Source: Pirellulaceae bacterium
GTDB taxonomy: Bacteria; Planctomycetota; Planctomycetia; Pirellulales; Pirellulaceae
DNA length: 64,000 bases
Direction: 5' to 3'
Assembly: GCA_023382975.1 (NCBI GenBank)
Contig: JAHDXO010000035.1
Location: 53,702-117,701, forward strand
In this document: piece after piece, positions 10,399-19,615 of the stretch
Layout: each line of letters opens with the position of its first letter
Position numbering within the stretch: position 1 is the stretch's first letter
Program-made: the position numbers and the translations under genes
The notes under the pieces: model-generated
The model's input: the letters and a program-made list of their open reading frames with translations, nothing else
What the model was told of the DNA's origin: nothing
The model's database searches: none

Positions 10399-10587
10399 TC
10401 ACATCGAAACAGTACTGTTCCTGTCGTAGCGGAGATACAGCCGGCCGCCGACGACGACCGGTTGCGCCCAACTTGGGCCTTTGCCGTCCACCTTGACTTT
10501 GCCTTTGATCTCCAAGCCTTCGGGCGAGCAGGTCTCCAGGGCCGCTTGGCCGTCGTTCCCGTAGATGTAGCCGTTGTCTCCTTTCAC
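10399..10587 (-). pseudogene. Orphan C-terminus of a second PQQ-propeller protein
   Basis: A 62-codon minus-strand frame whose GTG overlaps the TGA of the upstream PQQ-propeller gene (GTGA). It reads NGYIYGNDGQAALETCSPEG and then PSWAQPVVVGGRLYLR. The second stretch is the usual last blade of planctomycete PQQ/BamB-like proteins. The upstream gene already has its own blade repeats and ends at LIRSDKFLYCVGAK, so this fragment seems to come from a neighbouring paralogue joined by deletion. Coupled translation cannot be excluded. Confidence 0.55.
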
Positions 10588-12089
10588 TTCGCCCCCACGC
10601 AGTACAGGAACTTGTCCGACCTGATCAGCAAGCGGTTGCCGGCTACGGCGGGGCTGGCGTTGAAGACGCTTCGGTCGGGCAGTTCGTTCACGGCCAGTTG
10701 CTCGAACTGGGGCTTGGCCGCGAGCACGAACATCTTGCCGCTGCGGGTGAGGTAATACAAACGGCCGTCGGCCAACAGGGCCGAGGCGTAGAACTGACCG
10801 GAACGAGGCAGCCGCTCTTCGTACACGATCTCGCCCGTCTTCGCCACGACGCAGTAGGCGATCTCGCGGGATTCGTGCGCCCAGTACAGATGCCCGTCCA
10901 GGTAGACGGGTGACGAGACATTCGAGCCTTTCTGGCTGGTCCACAGACGGTGCGTTGCCGTCACGTCGCCGCTGCCGCCGGCCCGGATGGCCAGCGCGGC
11001 GGTGCCGGAACGTCCGCCCAGGCAATAGATGACGCCGTCGGCCGCGACCGCGCTGGGAACCATGTACCAGCCGATGTCGGTCTTGCAGGACCACAGCGGC
11101 TGACCTGTCTGAGGATCGAACGCGTACACGGTGCCCGCCGTGGGGACGATCAGCTCCTCGCGGCCGGAATCGGCGGTCACCACCAGCGGCGTGTTCCACG
11201 CTTCACGGATGGCATCGGGTCGGCGTTGTCCTCCAACCCGCCATCGCTCCTCGCCCGTCTTCCGATCCAGGGCCACCAACGACTCGCTCTCGACGCTGGC
11301 ATTGATGAAAACCAAATCCTTGTACAGGACCGGCGAAGCGGCCGAGCCCCAGCCGTTGGTCTGCGAGCCCACGTCGGCCTGCCACTGCTGGTTGCCGTCG
11401 TGATCGAAGGCAAAGACTCCCGTCTTGCCGAAGAATACATAGATCCGCTCATCGTCCACCGCAACGGAACTGGCCGCGAAGCCGTGGTCGCGGATGGACT
11501 CTTCCTCGGGCAGTTTGGCCGGGATCGCCTTGTCCCATACCACTTGGCCGTCCTCCAGACGCAGGGCGATCAGATGGCGTTTCAGTCGCTCCAAGCTGCC
11601 GCCCGGTTCGCCGGGAACAAAGTAACCGGTATAAGCAGTCAGATAGATGCGGTCCCCGAAAACGATCGGCGTCGACGCTCCAGCGCCGGGCAGCGCGGTT
11701 TTCCAGACGACGTTCCGGTCGCCGTCCCACTCGACCGGCAGTCCCGTCGCGCCCGATACTCCCATCCCGTCGGGTCCGCGGAAGGCGGGCCAATCACTGT
11801 CCGCGGCAGCCGCCGTCGCTGTCGCCGGTTTGGTCAGACCGCGAAGATAGGCTTGGTCGGCTTCGGACAAGCCGGAGATGGCCACGCTGAACCGCCGCCC
11901 GTCGGACCGCTCGAGCGTCACCTGGTCGCCGCTTACCTCCAGGGCGCGGGCCTGGATGCTGCGTCCGCGACCGTCGGTGAACGTGCGATACTGCTCCTGC
12001 CCGTCGCGGCTTTGGGCCGTACACGAAGCCTGCAGGAAGACGCCGCAGATCAGCGTCGCGATGCCCAAACACAACCTGTTCTTTGCCAT
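10584..12089 (-). CDS. Secreted PQQ-like beta-propeller protein with SHD1 domain
   Basis: A 501-residue protein. A signal peptide (about 1-26) is followed by an SHD1 (SLA1 homology 1) domain: RTFTDGRGRSIQARALEVSG, then DGRRFSVAISGLSEADQAYL. The rest is a PQQ/BamB-like beta-propeller of repeated blades such as VVWKTALPGAGASTPIVFGD, VYAFDPQTGQPLWSC and GRLYYLTRSGKMFVLAAK. SHD1-propeller proteins are frequent in planctomycetes. Cofactor use is unproven, and a binding or structural role is equally possible. Start: ATG 12089 (MAKNRL) gives a clean signal peptide; upstream in-frame residues are ignored. The 3' end abuts a fragment of a similar protein, so the last blade may be missing. Confidence 0.85.
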   Translation of the reverse strand: MAKNRLCLGIATLICGVFLQASCTAQSRDGQEQYRTFTDGRGRSIQARALEVSGDQVTLERSDGRRFSVAISGLSEADQAYLRGLTKPATATAAAADSDWPAFRGPDGMGVSGATGLPVEWDGDRNVVWKTALPGAGASTPIVFGDRIYLTAYTGYFVPGEPGGSLERLKRHLIALRLEDGQVVWDKAIPAKLPEEESIRDHGFAASSVAVDDERIYVFFGKTGVFAFDHDGNQQWQADVGSQTNGWGSAASPVLYKDLVFINASVESESLVALDRKTGEERWRVGGQRRPDAIREAWNTPLVVTADSGREELIVPTAGTVYAFDPQTGQPLWSCKTDIGWYMVPSAVAADGVIYCLGGRSGTAALAIRAGGSGDVTATHRLWTSQKGSNVSSPVYLDGHLYWAHESREIAYCVVAKTGEIVYEERLPRSGQFYASALLADGRLYYLTRSGKMFVLAAKPQFEQLAVNELPDRSVFNASPAVAGNRLLIRSDKFLYCVGAK

Positions 12090-12166
12090 GATGAATCCCT
12101 TTCTTGTTATCGGTTTCTCGATCTCACTGAACTTTCGACCTCGCTCGACCAGCACATCAACGACGG

Positions 12167-13648
12167 TCATCGATCCTGGCCAGCAGCGGCGCCGGACGGC
12201 GCTGGGGACTTCGGCTTTCCCGCCACCCCGATGACTTCTTCTCCCGTAATGTACGCACCCGCGGGGATCACGGCGTCCGTGCCCCGGCCGGTGAGGTTGA
12301 GCACATCGCGGCCCAGCGTGCGCGCCGGCGAATCAGGCTGCAACCGATAGTCGCCGTTGACAGCATCGACAAAGCGCGGATCCACATCGTCCAGGCTGTT
12401 CAAATCCAGCTTGAATCTGGCCCTCCATTGCTCGAACGTCTGTTGGCCGAAACTGTCCTCCAACTCCGCAAACAGCGTGTAGCCTGCATACAGGTTCCTA
12501 TCGAACCGGATGCCTTGCTGTCCCGGATTCGCGCCGCTCCAGGTGTACACGACCTTGTGGCCATCGGCAAAGATGTTGTTGTAGACGCCCACGCCCAGCA
12601 GTTCATTGCCTTGCGGAGTGAATTGCGCGTCGTTGGGCCTGCTTCCATCGAAGGTGTTATTGACGATCATGGTGTTCTCGGACGTGCTCCAACCGACCCA
12701 TAGATGCGAGTTGACGAAGACATTCTGGTAGACCTTGGCGTTTTTCGATCCGAGAACACGAACCCCGTTTCCGTCTCGGAAGAGATTGTAGCGAATGACG
12801 TTGTTTTCCTGGGTAAAGCCCCAGTCCGCACGGACTCCCTTGATGAACACGCCCTGTCCGTTCTTATAGATTTCGTTGTTTTCGATGATGTTGTGGTTAG
12901 AGTCATAGGCCATGATGCCGGCTTCGTTCTGGCCCCCGGTGAAACCGTGAATGCGGTTGTTCTTGATCAGGGTGTGATTGGCCGGTTCCAGACTGATCCC
13001 GCGGTAGTTTCCGCCAAAGGTGGCGTAACCGTGATAGTAAGACCCCGGATGCCCCTGAACGTCACAGTTGAGTAGCTGGCAATGGTTCGAGCCGTTGAAC
13101 ACGACCGGTCCCGTGTCGGAAGTGCTGCCGCCGTAGTAGTCCTCGATTTGGAAATGGTCCCAGACGATATAGTCTCGCCCCTGGCTGCCGATCATGCCGC
13201 CGCGATAACCGGCATTCATGCGGATGTAGACTAGCCCTTCACCTCGGAATGTGATCGGATTGCCGGCGGTGCCGTTGTTGACCGGATTGAGCGACACGGT
13301 GAAGCGGCCCCCCTCGCGGTCCCCGTTCTCCCAGTAGATTCCCGCGGAGACGAGGACGGTATCACCCGCCTGTGCAGCCTCGCGGGGGACCGGCGCCGCC
13401 CGTTCCGTGCTTCCCCAGGCAGCCCGGCCAATGGTGCGCCACGGCCGAGTGCGGCTGTTGTCGCCGTAGGCAACCGCGTCGTCGCCGTCCGTGGCAACGT
13501 ACAGCGTCTTGGCGCCGCTGGTCCCCGCTAGCAGCAGGCCGGCCAGAACCATCGCACACACGGCGCAAGCCCGCACGCCGAGTCCGGCCGGCAGCAAAAT
13601 CGGCGAAAACAACCCCGCCTCCGCCCCGCATCGCACATATCGAAGCAT
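12167..13648 (-). CDS. Secreted right-handed parallel beta-helix protein
   Basis: A 493-residue protein with an N-terminal signal region (about 1-45, ending TSGAKTLYVATDGDD). A run of beta-helix rungs follows from about 150 to 400: NHTLIKNNRIHGFTGG, NHNIIENNEIYKNGQG, ENNVIRYNLFRDGNG and ENTMIVNNTFDGS. Asn ladders of this sort occur in pectate lyase, alginate lyase and epimerase folds and in surface adhesins. The ending GAYITGEE is common in planctomycete members. No catalytic residue set can be assigned by eye. Start: ATG 13648 has a strong AGGAGAGG site upstream. The PQQ-propeller gene follows on the same strand after 77 bp. Confidence 0.83.
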   Translation of the reverse strand: MLRYVRCGAEAGLFSPILLPAGLGVRACAVCAMVLAGLLLAGTSGAKTLYVATDGDDAVAYGDNSRTRPWRTIGRAAWGSTERAAPVPREAAQAGDTVLVSAGIYWENGDREGGRFTVSLNPVNNGTAGNPITFRGEGLVYIRMNAGYRGGMIGSQGRDYIVWDHFQIEDYYGGSTSDTGPVVFNGSNHCQLLNCDVQGHPGSYYHGYATFGGNYRGISLEPANHTLIKNNRIHGFTGGQNEAGIMAYDSNHNIIENNEIYKNGQGVFIKGVRADWGFTQENNVIRYNLFRDGNGVRVLGSKNAKVYQNVFVNSHLWVGWSTSENTMIVNNTFDGSRPNDAQFTPQGNELLGVGVYNNIFADGHKVVYTWSGANPGQQGIRFDRNLYAGYTLFAELEDSFGQQTFEQWRARFKLDLNSLDDVDPRFVDAVNGDYRLQPDSPARTLGRDVLNLTGRGTDAVIPAGAYITGEEVIGVAGKPKSPAPSGAAAGQDR

Positions 13649-13662
13649 GATCGACCTCTCCT

Positions 13663-14250
13663 CTACTGATTTGGATACAGCCGCGAGTGCGGTACGACGT
13701 CCCGGGACGTCGACGGACTGCTCCACAACAACTGAATCCGGGCTTTTTCCTGGCTTTCGTGATACTCCAACTTCAAATCATACTTCCGGCCAGCCACCAG
13801 CTCGATCGGCGGCGACTCCCGCTTCTCGCCGCTCGCGTCCTTCCGGGCGTCAATGACCAAATTGCCGTCGATCCACAGCCGCGCACCTTCGTCGGCAATC
13901 ACATCGAAAGTGTACGGTTCCGTACGTTCCGCCGCGACCTGGCCTGTCCAGCGGGCGCTGAAATGGTCCGCACTGACGGCCGGGGCAGGCGAACGTAGGC
14001 GTCCGGCCCGGTCTTCAGCGAACCACCCGGCGCAAGCACCGCGCCCAGGTCCGCCGGAACCCGTCCGTCGGCGCCAGTCAACTCAACCTGACCGTACACC
14101 GCGGCAATCTGCGCTGAACGCGCCGCCACCGCGAGCTGGCTCAGCACGCGTTGTCCGACGAGCGCCGCGATCAGGATCAGTGTGGCCGTCGTCAACGCCA
14201 CGGTCAGACGCCACGCAGTCGGCTGCGTTTGCTTTACACCACCGCAAGCC
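13663..14250 (-). pseudogene. Collapsed FecR-domain / PA14 protein gene
   Basis: Two pieces of one typical planctomycete protein lie out of frame. From about 14250 to 13990 the minus strand reads a transmembrane segment (TTATLILIAALVGQRVL) and the start of a FecR domain (IAAVYGQVELTGADGR, LAPGGSLKTGPDAYVRL). From about 13980 to the stop at 13663, in the next frame, it reads the last half of a PA14 domain: SARWTGQVAAERTEPYTFDV, DEGARLWIDGNLVID and LKLEYHESQEKARIQLLW. The N-terminal anti-sigma-like region, most of FecR and the first half of PA14 are missing. The gene seems to have lost an internal segment and its 5' end. The adjacent Gfo/Idh gene starts at 14307 on the other strand. Confidence 0.65.
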
Positions 14251-14306
14251 TGTGCGAGAATCCTCTCTGGCAGCGTGGGACCAACCACTTTCCCTGTACT
14301 GAGAGC

Positions 14307-15611
14307 ATGGCCATGAAAACGAGCCAACAGGTTGACCGAAGAGAGTTCCTGCAGCGCAGCTTTGCGACGGGCGCGTTGTCCGCATTGCCGCTGGTGATTC
14401 CGGGACGTGCGCTCGGACTGGACGGTACGGCGCCGAGCGAACGGATCACGATGGGAGTGATCGGATACGGCGGGCGGTGCGCGGCGATTCTGCCCCACTT
14501 CCTGACGTTCGGCGACTTGCAGTGCGTCGCCGTGTCGGATTGCCGGGCGAATCGTCTGACGGCCGCCAAACAGACCGTGGACACGCACTATCAGAACACG
14601 GACTGCGCCGCGTACGCCGACTTTCGCGACCTGCTGGCCCGCGCGGACATCGATGCCGTGCTGATCGCTACTGGCGACCGTTGGCACACGCCGTTGTCGA
14701 TCCTGGCGGCCAAGTCGGGCAAGGACATCTACTGCGAAAAACCGGTTTCGCTGACCATCGGCGAGAGCCGCTTGCTGGCCGACACGATGGCTCGCTACGG
14801 GACAGTCTACCAAGCGGGACACCAACGCCGCTCGGTGGGGTCCTACCGTTTCCAAATCGAGACGGCGCGCAGCGGCGCCATCGGGCAAGTCCACACCGTC
14901 GTCTGCCAAGTCTGGCAGGGACCGACGGTGGCTCCGGATGTGCCGCAACCCGTGCCCGACGGATTCGACTACGACATGTGGCTCGGCCCCACGCCTTGGC
15001 ACCCGTACACGCCCGCGTACGTGAACGGGTGGAACTACTTCTGGGACACTGGCGCCGGGCCGGTGATCGGCATGGGATGCCACTACACCGACATCGCGCA
15101 ATGGGGGCTGGAGCGGGACGACACCGGACCCGTCAGCTACGAGGGCACGGCGACGTGGAAGGCGGACGCCTTCAGCGACACGCCGGTAACCGCCGACTGC
15201 TGCTGCACGTACGCCGACGGCGTGAAGATTGTCATTCGGTCCAGCGGTGCGTTCCAAGACCGCTACATCCGGTTTGTCGGCACGGAAGGTTGGATTCAGG
15301 TGGATGACCAGACCAACGCCATCACCGCCGAACCGAGTTCGATTCTGCGCGACCGGAGCGTGTCTGCCCGTGGCTGGGCCGAGACGGGAGACCACGTCCG
15401 CGACTGGCTGGACTGCATCCAATCTCGTCGGCGGCCGATCTGCCACCCGGAGAGCGCTCATCGAGCCACGACCATCTGCCATGCCGCCAACATCGGGCTT
15501 CGGCTCGGCCGGGCGTTGAAGTTCGATCCGCAGACCGAGCGGTTCACGGACGACGACCAAGCCAATGCGATGCTGGTGCGGGCCGGTCGCTCGCCGTGGA
15601 ACGTGTATTGA
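14307..15611 (+). CDS. Tat-exported Gfo/Idh/MocA-family oxidoreductase
   Basis: A 434-residue protein. A twin-arginine signal is at the start (DRREFLQRSFATGALSALPL). The Rossmann motif MGVIGYGGRC follows at about residue 50, and the family motif EKP is in DIYCEKPVSLTIGE. The C-terminal domain has the DYDMWLGPTPWHPY segment typical of planctomycete exported members. These enzymes oxidise or reduce sugars and cyclitols with tightly bound NAD(P), and Tat export lets the cofactor be loaded before export. The substrate is unknown. Start: ATG 14307 with GAGAG nearby; ATG 14313 is possible. It is the first of six collinear genes reaching 21381, with 40 bp to the next. Confidence 0.9.
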   Translation: MAMKTSQQVDRREFLQRSFATGALSALPLVIPGRALGLDGTAPSERITMGVIGYGGRCAAILPHFLTFGDLQCVAVSDCRANRLTAAKQTVDTHYQNTDCAAYADFRDLLARADIDAVLIATGDRWHTPLSILAAKSGKDIYCEKPVSLTIGESRLLADTMARYGTVYQAGHQRRSVGSYRFQIETARSGAIGQVHTVVCQVWQGPTVAPDVPQPVPDGFDYDMWLGPTPWHPYTPAYVNGWNYFWDTGAGPVIGMGCHYTDIAQWGLERDDTGPVSYEGTATWKADAFSDTPVTADCCCTYADGVKIVIRSSGAFQDRYIRFVGTEGWIQVDDQTNAITAEPSSILRDRSVSARGWAETGDHVRDWLDCIQSRRRPICHPESAHRATTICHAANIGLRLGRALKFDPQTERFTDDDQANAMLVRAGRSPWNVY

Positions 15612-15651
15612 TTGACTTTCCCCTTCCCCGATTGCGAAAGGAGACTCGCAC

Positions 15652-16443
15652 ATGCCGCCCACGTTCAAGGAACTGCTCGCTGCCGACGAAGTGATTCCCG
15701 TATTTTCCGTAGCGCGGATGGCCCATCCGATCGTCATCGAGATGTTCGCACTGGCTGGCGGGTATCGCGGCTTCTGGCTGGACCAAGAGCACGGCGCGAT
15801 GGTCCAGGAGCAGATCGTAACGGCGGCGCTGGCGGCGCGGGCCAACCAGTTCGATTTTTTCGTCCGCATGCCGCCGGTTGGCTACTGGCAGGTGACGCAG
15901 AGCATGGAGGCCGGCGCGGGCGGCGTCATGGGGGCACAGATCCAGTCCGTCGATCACGCCCGCCAATTCGTCTCGTGGACCAAGTTCGCCCCGCGGGGAA
16001 CCCGCGGTTTGGTCTCGACGGGCCGCGAGGCGGATTACACTCACCGGTCGCTGGCGGACGTCATCCAGACAGCGAACCGCGAGCGTTTTGTGGCGATTCA
16101 GATCGAAACGCTCGGCGCCTTGGATCAGGCGGATCAGATCGCCGCCCTGGATGGCGTCGACTTGTTGTTCGTCGGACCCGCCGACCTTTCGTTGGTGCTG
16201 GGCATTGTCGGCCAGTTCCATCATGACAAGTTGTGGGAGGCGATCGAACGCGTCGCCGAGGCGTGCCGTCGGCATGGCAAAGCCTGGGGCGCGGTCGTTC
16301 CGGACGCCGAGTTCGCGCGTCGCGCCGCCGATTTGGGCTGCCGGATGCCCACGATCGGTAACGAGGTTCTCGCCCTGCGCCGGGGCATCGAGACGCTGCA
16401 GAAGGCGTTTTCCAACCACTTTCCACCCGCCCCCAACCGCTGA
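15652..16443 (+). CDS. HpcH/HpaI-family aldolase (2-keto-3-deoxy-sugar-acid type)
   Basis: A 263-residue class II aldolase of the HpcH/HpaI and citrate-lyase beta superfamily. The motifs GFWLDQEHGAM, GGVMGAQIQSVDHARQFV and QIETLGALDQADQIAALDGV with DLLFVGPADLS carry the catalytic His and the metal-binding Glu and Asp residues. Relatives cleave 2-keto-3-deoxyglucarate, 2-keto-3-deoxyrhamnonate or hydroxyheptanedioate to pyruvate and an aldehyde. With an exported Gfo/Idh enzyme upstream, a sugar-acid route is plausible but not shown. The start follows AAAGGAG. The next gene begins 17 bp downstream. Confidence 0.9.
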   Translation: MPPTFKELLAADEVIPVFSVARMAHPIVIEMFALAGGYRGFWLDQEHGAMVQEQIVTAALAARANQFDFFVRMPPVGYWQVTQSMEAGAGGVMGAQIQSVDHARQFVSWTKFAPRGTRGLVSTGREADYTHRSLADVIQTANRERFVAIQIETLGALDQADQIAALDGVDLLFVGPADLSLVLGIVGQFHHDKLWEAIERVAEACRRHGKAWGAVVPDAEFARRAADLGCRMPTIGNEVLALRRGIETLQKAFSNHFPPAPNR

Positions 16444-16460
16444 ACTTCTCAGCACCCGGA

Positions 16461-17765
16461 ATGCAAGTCATGCGAATTCCAACGGCACATGTTCGCAACC
16501 GAAAAGCTCTCGATCGAGTCACCGGTCTTCCTCATCCGCACTCCGTCCAGTGCGTGACTTTGGCGTCTTTTTCCCTGGTCTGTCTGATGCTGGCCGGGTG
16601 CGGCGGCGACGGATCGCGTCCTGTCAGCGATGCCCCAGTCGTATCGCAGCAGCCAGCCCACGAGGCATCGGCCGCCGTGACCGAAGACGTTTCGCCGCCC
16701 TCGTCCGCTGTTCGCGTTCCGGACGACGCACCGCCGGTTAGCCAGCAACCTGCGGCACTGTCGGATGCTGGACCGACGGAATCCGCGCCGACGGAATCCC
16801 CACCGGTCGAGTCCGCCTCGATGCCCCGTGGCGAAAACCTCCCTCTGGAACCGACTTCAGACGCCGTTCCCGGTTCCAAGCCGTTGTCGCTCGACGAGCA
16901 ACTGGCCTCGCTGCAGATCCCGCCACCTTGGCTGGATGCCGTCACGACCAGTTACGACACGTCGAATCCGTGGAAGGACGCCCGGCTGGAAATCCGACGG
17001 TTGTTTTCGCTGAATCGGCCCGAGGCACATCGGGAAGGCATCAAGCTGACGTGGCTCTACCTGCAAAAGGATGACATTGGCGATGGCCACGAATACGCGA
17101 TGTACACGTTGCTGGGCGGCGAGCCGTTATGGTCGGTGCGCGCCCACGAGGAGTACTTGAACAAGCCGCACAACGAGACACCGATCCACGCCTATCTCTC
17201 GCTGGCCTCGCTGTACGCCCAGTTCGGCGAGTTTCAACGCGGCGAGGCTTGCCTCGACCGCGCAATGGCCGGTTTGCCCAAGCCGCCCTGGGACGTCATG
17301 CGCAAGGCGGATGTGCTTGCCGCCTACGGTGATCTGTACGCCGACTGGGGCCAAGCCGAACGAGCGAAGGAGTCCTACTCGCAAGCGGCCCATTTGTATC
17401 CGACCGCCAAACCACCATACGGCGGGCACCTGCTGCCACGCCGCGCGGCCGAGGTTCAGTCGAAACTGGATCGGCTGACCTTCCGTTCGCTGCAAACCGC
17501 TTCGCTGAAGGACGGGCAATACCGGGACAAGGCTTTGGGCTACGCGGGCGATATCGACGTGACGGTCACGATCCAGAACGGCCGGATTTCCGAGATCCGG
17601 CTGAAACACGAAGAGAAGATTGATCAGAACGCTTGTGTGATCATCCCGGAGCGGATCAAGGCTTCGCAGAGTCTGGAAGTGGACGGCATCAGCGGCGCCA
17701 CGGTCAGCAAGGACGCCATCGTCAACGGCGTGTTTCGTTGCCTGAAGCAAGCGGGGCTGGAATGA
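16461..17765 (+). CDS. FMN-binding-domain lipoprotein with TPR-like region
   Basis: A 434-residue predicted lipoprotein with lipobox LAGC in LVCLMLAGCGGD. A 90-residue linker rich in Pro, Ser and Glu follows, then a helical TPR-like region (about 210-315: HAYLSLASLYAQFGEFQRGE, then AAYGDLYADWGQAERAKESY). The C-terminal domain is an FMN-binding domain of the NosR/NqrC/RnfG type. The covalent flavin site is DGISGATVS, with Thr414 the expected FMN-phosphothreonine made by ApbE. It should carry electrons outside the cytoplasmic membrane. It overlaps the following NapHG-like gene by four bases (ATGA), implying coupled translation and a shared complex. The start is uncertain: 16461 or 16470, or a later GTG. 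Confidence 0.85.
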   Translation: MQVMRIPTAHVRNRKALDRVTGLPHPHSVQCVTLASFSLVCLMLAGCGGDGSRPVSDAPVVSQQPAHEASAAVTEDVSPPSSAVRVPDDAPPVSQQPAALSDAGPTESAPTESPPVESASMPRGENLPLEPTSDAVPGSKPLSLDEQLASLQIPPPWLDAVTTSYDTSNPWKDARLEIRRLFSLNRPEAHREGIKLTWLYLQKDDIGDGHEYAMYTLLGGEPLWSVRAHEEYLNKPHNETPIHAYLSLASLYAQFGEFQRGEACLDRAMAGLPKPPWDVMRKADVLAAYGDLYADWGQAERAKESYSQAAHLYPTAKPPYGGHLLPRRAAEVQSKLDRLTFRSLQTASLKDGQYRDKALGYAGDIDVTVTIQNGRISEIRLKHEEKIDQNACVIIPERIKASQSLEVDGISGATVSKDAIVNGVFRCLKQAGLE

Positions 17766-19474
17766 ACCGGACGCGCCTTCGCCGGGCTGCAAACCACTAC
17801 TTCCCGTTTCTGAAGAAGAGCCGGCAAACGGGGTGGCGAGGGAGAATCCACCGGCTGCTCGCCCGGATCGGGCCGGTCACCCGCAGTTCGCCGTGGCGGC
17901 GCACGATCCAGGTGATCGCCCTAGCCATGTTCCTGGTCGCCTTTGTCTACGTCTGCTGGCCGTACTCGCAGCATTTCGACGAGACGCTGTTCTCCAGCAA
18001 GGAGACGTACCCCGTCGAACTGTTCTTGCTGATCGATCCGCTGGTCGGCGTGTCCACGGCGCTGGCCGGACGCATCGTGAATCCGGCGACGTTTGTGTGG
18101 ACGTTGGCCATACTCGCCTTCTGCCTGCTCGTGCCTCGGGCCTTCTGCGGATACTTGTGCCCGTTGGGAACGTTGATCGACGCTTTCGATTGGCTGATCG
18201 GGCGGAGGTTCCAACGCTGGCATTTGCCGGAGAACGGACCGAAGGGCGGTTGGGTGCATGCCAAGTACTATCTGCTGGCCGCGGTCTTGGTCACTTCGCT
18301 GACCGGAGTGCTGACGGCGGGGTTCGTCGCCGCAATTCCCGTGCTGACGCGGGGCATGTTGTTCACCATCGGCCGCGTGCAGTTGGCTTGGCTCAAAGGC
18401 ATCGGCCATCTGCCCGCGACCGATTGGACGTTCTATCTGTCGATCGGTCTGTTCATGGCCGTGTTTGTGCCCAGTCTGTTCGGGCGGCGGTTTTGGTGCC
18501 GTTATCTCTGCCCGAGCGGTGCGACGTTGTCGGTATTCAATTGGTTCCGCATCGGCGAACGCAAGGTGGAATCCACCTGCATCCACTGCAACCGGTGCGT
18601 GGAAATCTGCCCGTTCGATGCCATCCGCGAGGACTTCACGACTCGCACCAGCGACTGTACGTACTGTCAATCATGTGGCGGCGTGTGCCCGACCGGGGCG
18701 ATTCAGTTCGTCACTCGCTGGCGCACGGAAGACCTGAAACCCAGTGGCGACATACCCGTTCAGCCGCGTCCGGTTTCCCGGCGTGCCTTTGTCGCGACAT
18801 CCGTGTTGGCGGCATCCGCGGCGGCGGTCGTGCGCGGCGTTGATTCTGTCTCGCAGCGCAACTGCCCGGCTCCGATTCGTCCTCCGGGCTCCGTTCAAGA
18901 GGATCTGTTCCTGGACCTGTGCATTCGCTGCGGGCAGTGCTTTGTCGTCTGCCCCGGTCCCGTGCTGCGTCCGGCGGGATGGGAGCACGGGATCGAGTCG
19001 CTGTGGACTCCGGTTGCCGACCTGGATCATGCCGGGTGCCATCAGGACTGCAATCACTGTACGCTGGTCTGCCCGACCGGCGCGATTCGCCCCTTGGACT
19101 TGGCCGTCAAACGCACGACGCACATGGGACTGGCCCAAGTCGATACGGAATCCTGTTGGCCCTTCCGGAAGACGGATCGCCGAGAGTGCGATCTGTGCTT
19201 CGTCGAGTGCGAGAGTGCCGGCTACCACGCGATCGAGATGCGAGAATTCCGCATCGAACTCGATCCACCGCCGCCCGAAGGCATGTTTTCGGCGGACGAG
19301 TTGGAACAGATGAGTTGCATCCGCGCCCCGGTGGTCGATCCGGACGCCTGCGTCGGATGTGGAATTTGCCAGTACCGCTGCCATACGCGATTCGTGCTAC
19401 AGGAAAAAACGCTGCCGCGCAGCGCCATCGTCGTCGTGCCGGAAGATCGAAATTCACCGCACCGGCCGGATTAG
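17762..19474 (+). CDS. NapH-NapG-type polyferredoxin fusion (quinol-linked iron-sulfur membrane protein)
   Basis: A 570-residue protein. The first half is NapH/NosR-like: four or five membrane segments with two cysteine loops, FCGYLCPLG and FWCRYLCPSG, then two 4Fe-4S sites (CIHCNRCVEICP, CTYCQSCGGVCP). At residues 340-341 there is an internal twin-arginine and hydrophobic segment (SRRAFVATSVLAASAAAVV). The second half looks like NapG: RPPGSVQEDLF, CIRCGQCFVVCP, CNHCTLVCPTGAI, MGLAQVDTESCW, RECDLCFVECES and CVGCGICQYRC. In E. coli, NapH and NapG are separate and pass electrons from ubiquinol to periplasmic nitrate reductase; here they are one chain. No napA, nosZ or cytochrome gene is adjacent. 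It is translationally coupled to the flavoprotein upstream, the probable partner. Confidence 0.87.
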   Translation: MNRTRLRRAANHYFPFLKKSRQTGWRGRIHRLLARIGPVTRSSPWRRTIQVIALAMFLVAFVYVCWPYSQHFDETLFSSKETYPVELFLLIDPLVGVSTALAGRIVNPATFVWTLAILAFCLLVPRAFCGYLCPLGTLIDAFDWLIGRRFQRWHLPENGPKGGWVHAKYYLLAAVLVTSLTGVLTAGFVAAIPVLTRGMLFTIGRVQLAWLKGIGHLPATDWTFYLSIGLFMAVFVPSLFGRRFWCRYLCPSGATLSVFNWFRIGERKVESTCIHCNRCVEICPFDAIREDFTTRTSDCTYCQSCGGVCPTGAIQFVTRWRTEDLKPSGDIPVQPRPVSRRAFVATSVLAASAAAVVRGVDSVSQRNCPAPIRPPGSVQEDLFLDLCIRCGQCFVVCPGPVLRPAGWEHGIESLWTPVADLDHAGCHQDCNHCTLVCPTGAIRPLDLAVKRTTHMGLAQVDTESCWPFRKTDRRECDLCFVECESAGYHAIEMREFRIELDPPPPEGMFSADELEQMSCIRAPVVDPDACVGCGICQYRCHTRFVLQEKTLPRSAIVVVPEDRNSPHRPD

Positions 19475-19615
19475 AATCCGGAACTTGGCCCGGAATTCGG
19501 CACGGGTTGCATTTGAAGCCCGCGACGAATTGCCGTACAATTCGAGGCAAAGCTCCAGATCGCCGAAGATTTCCAAACGCGTTCGGCGCCCGCGCCCCAC
19601 TACGGAGAACCTGTG

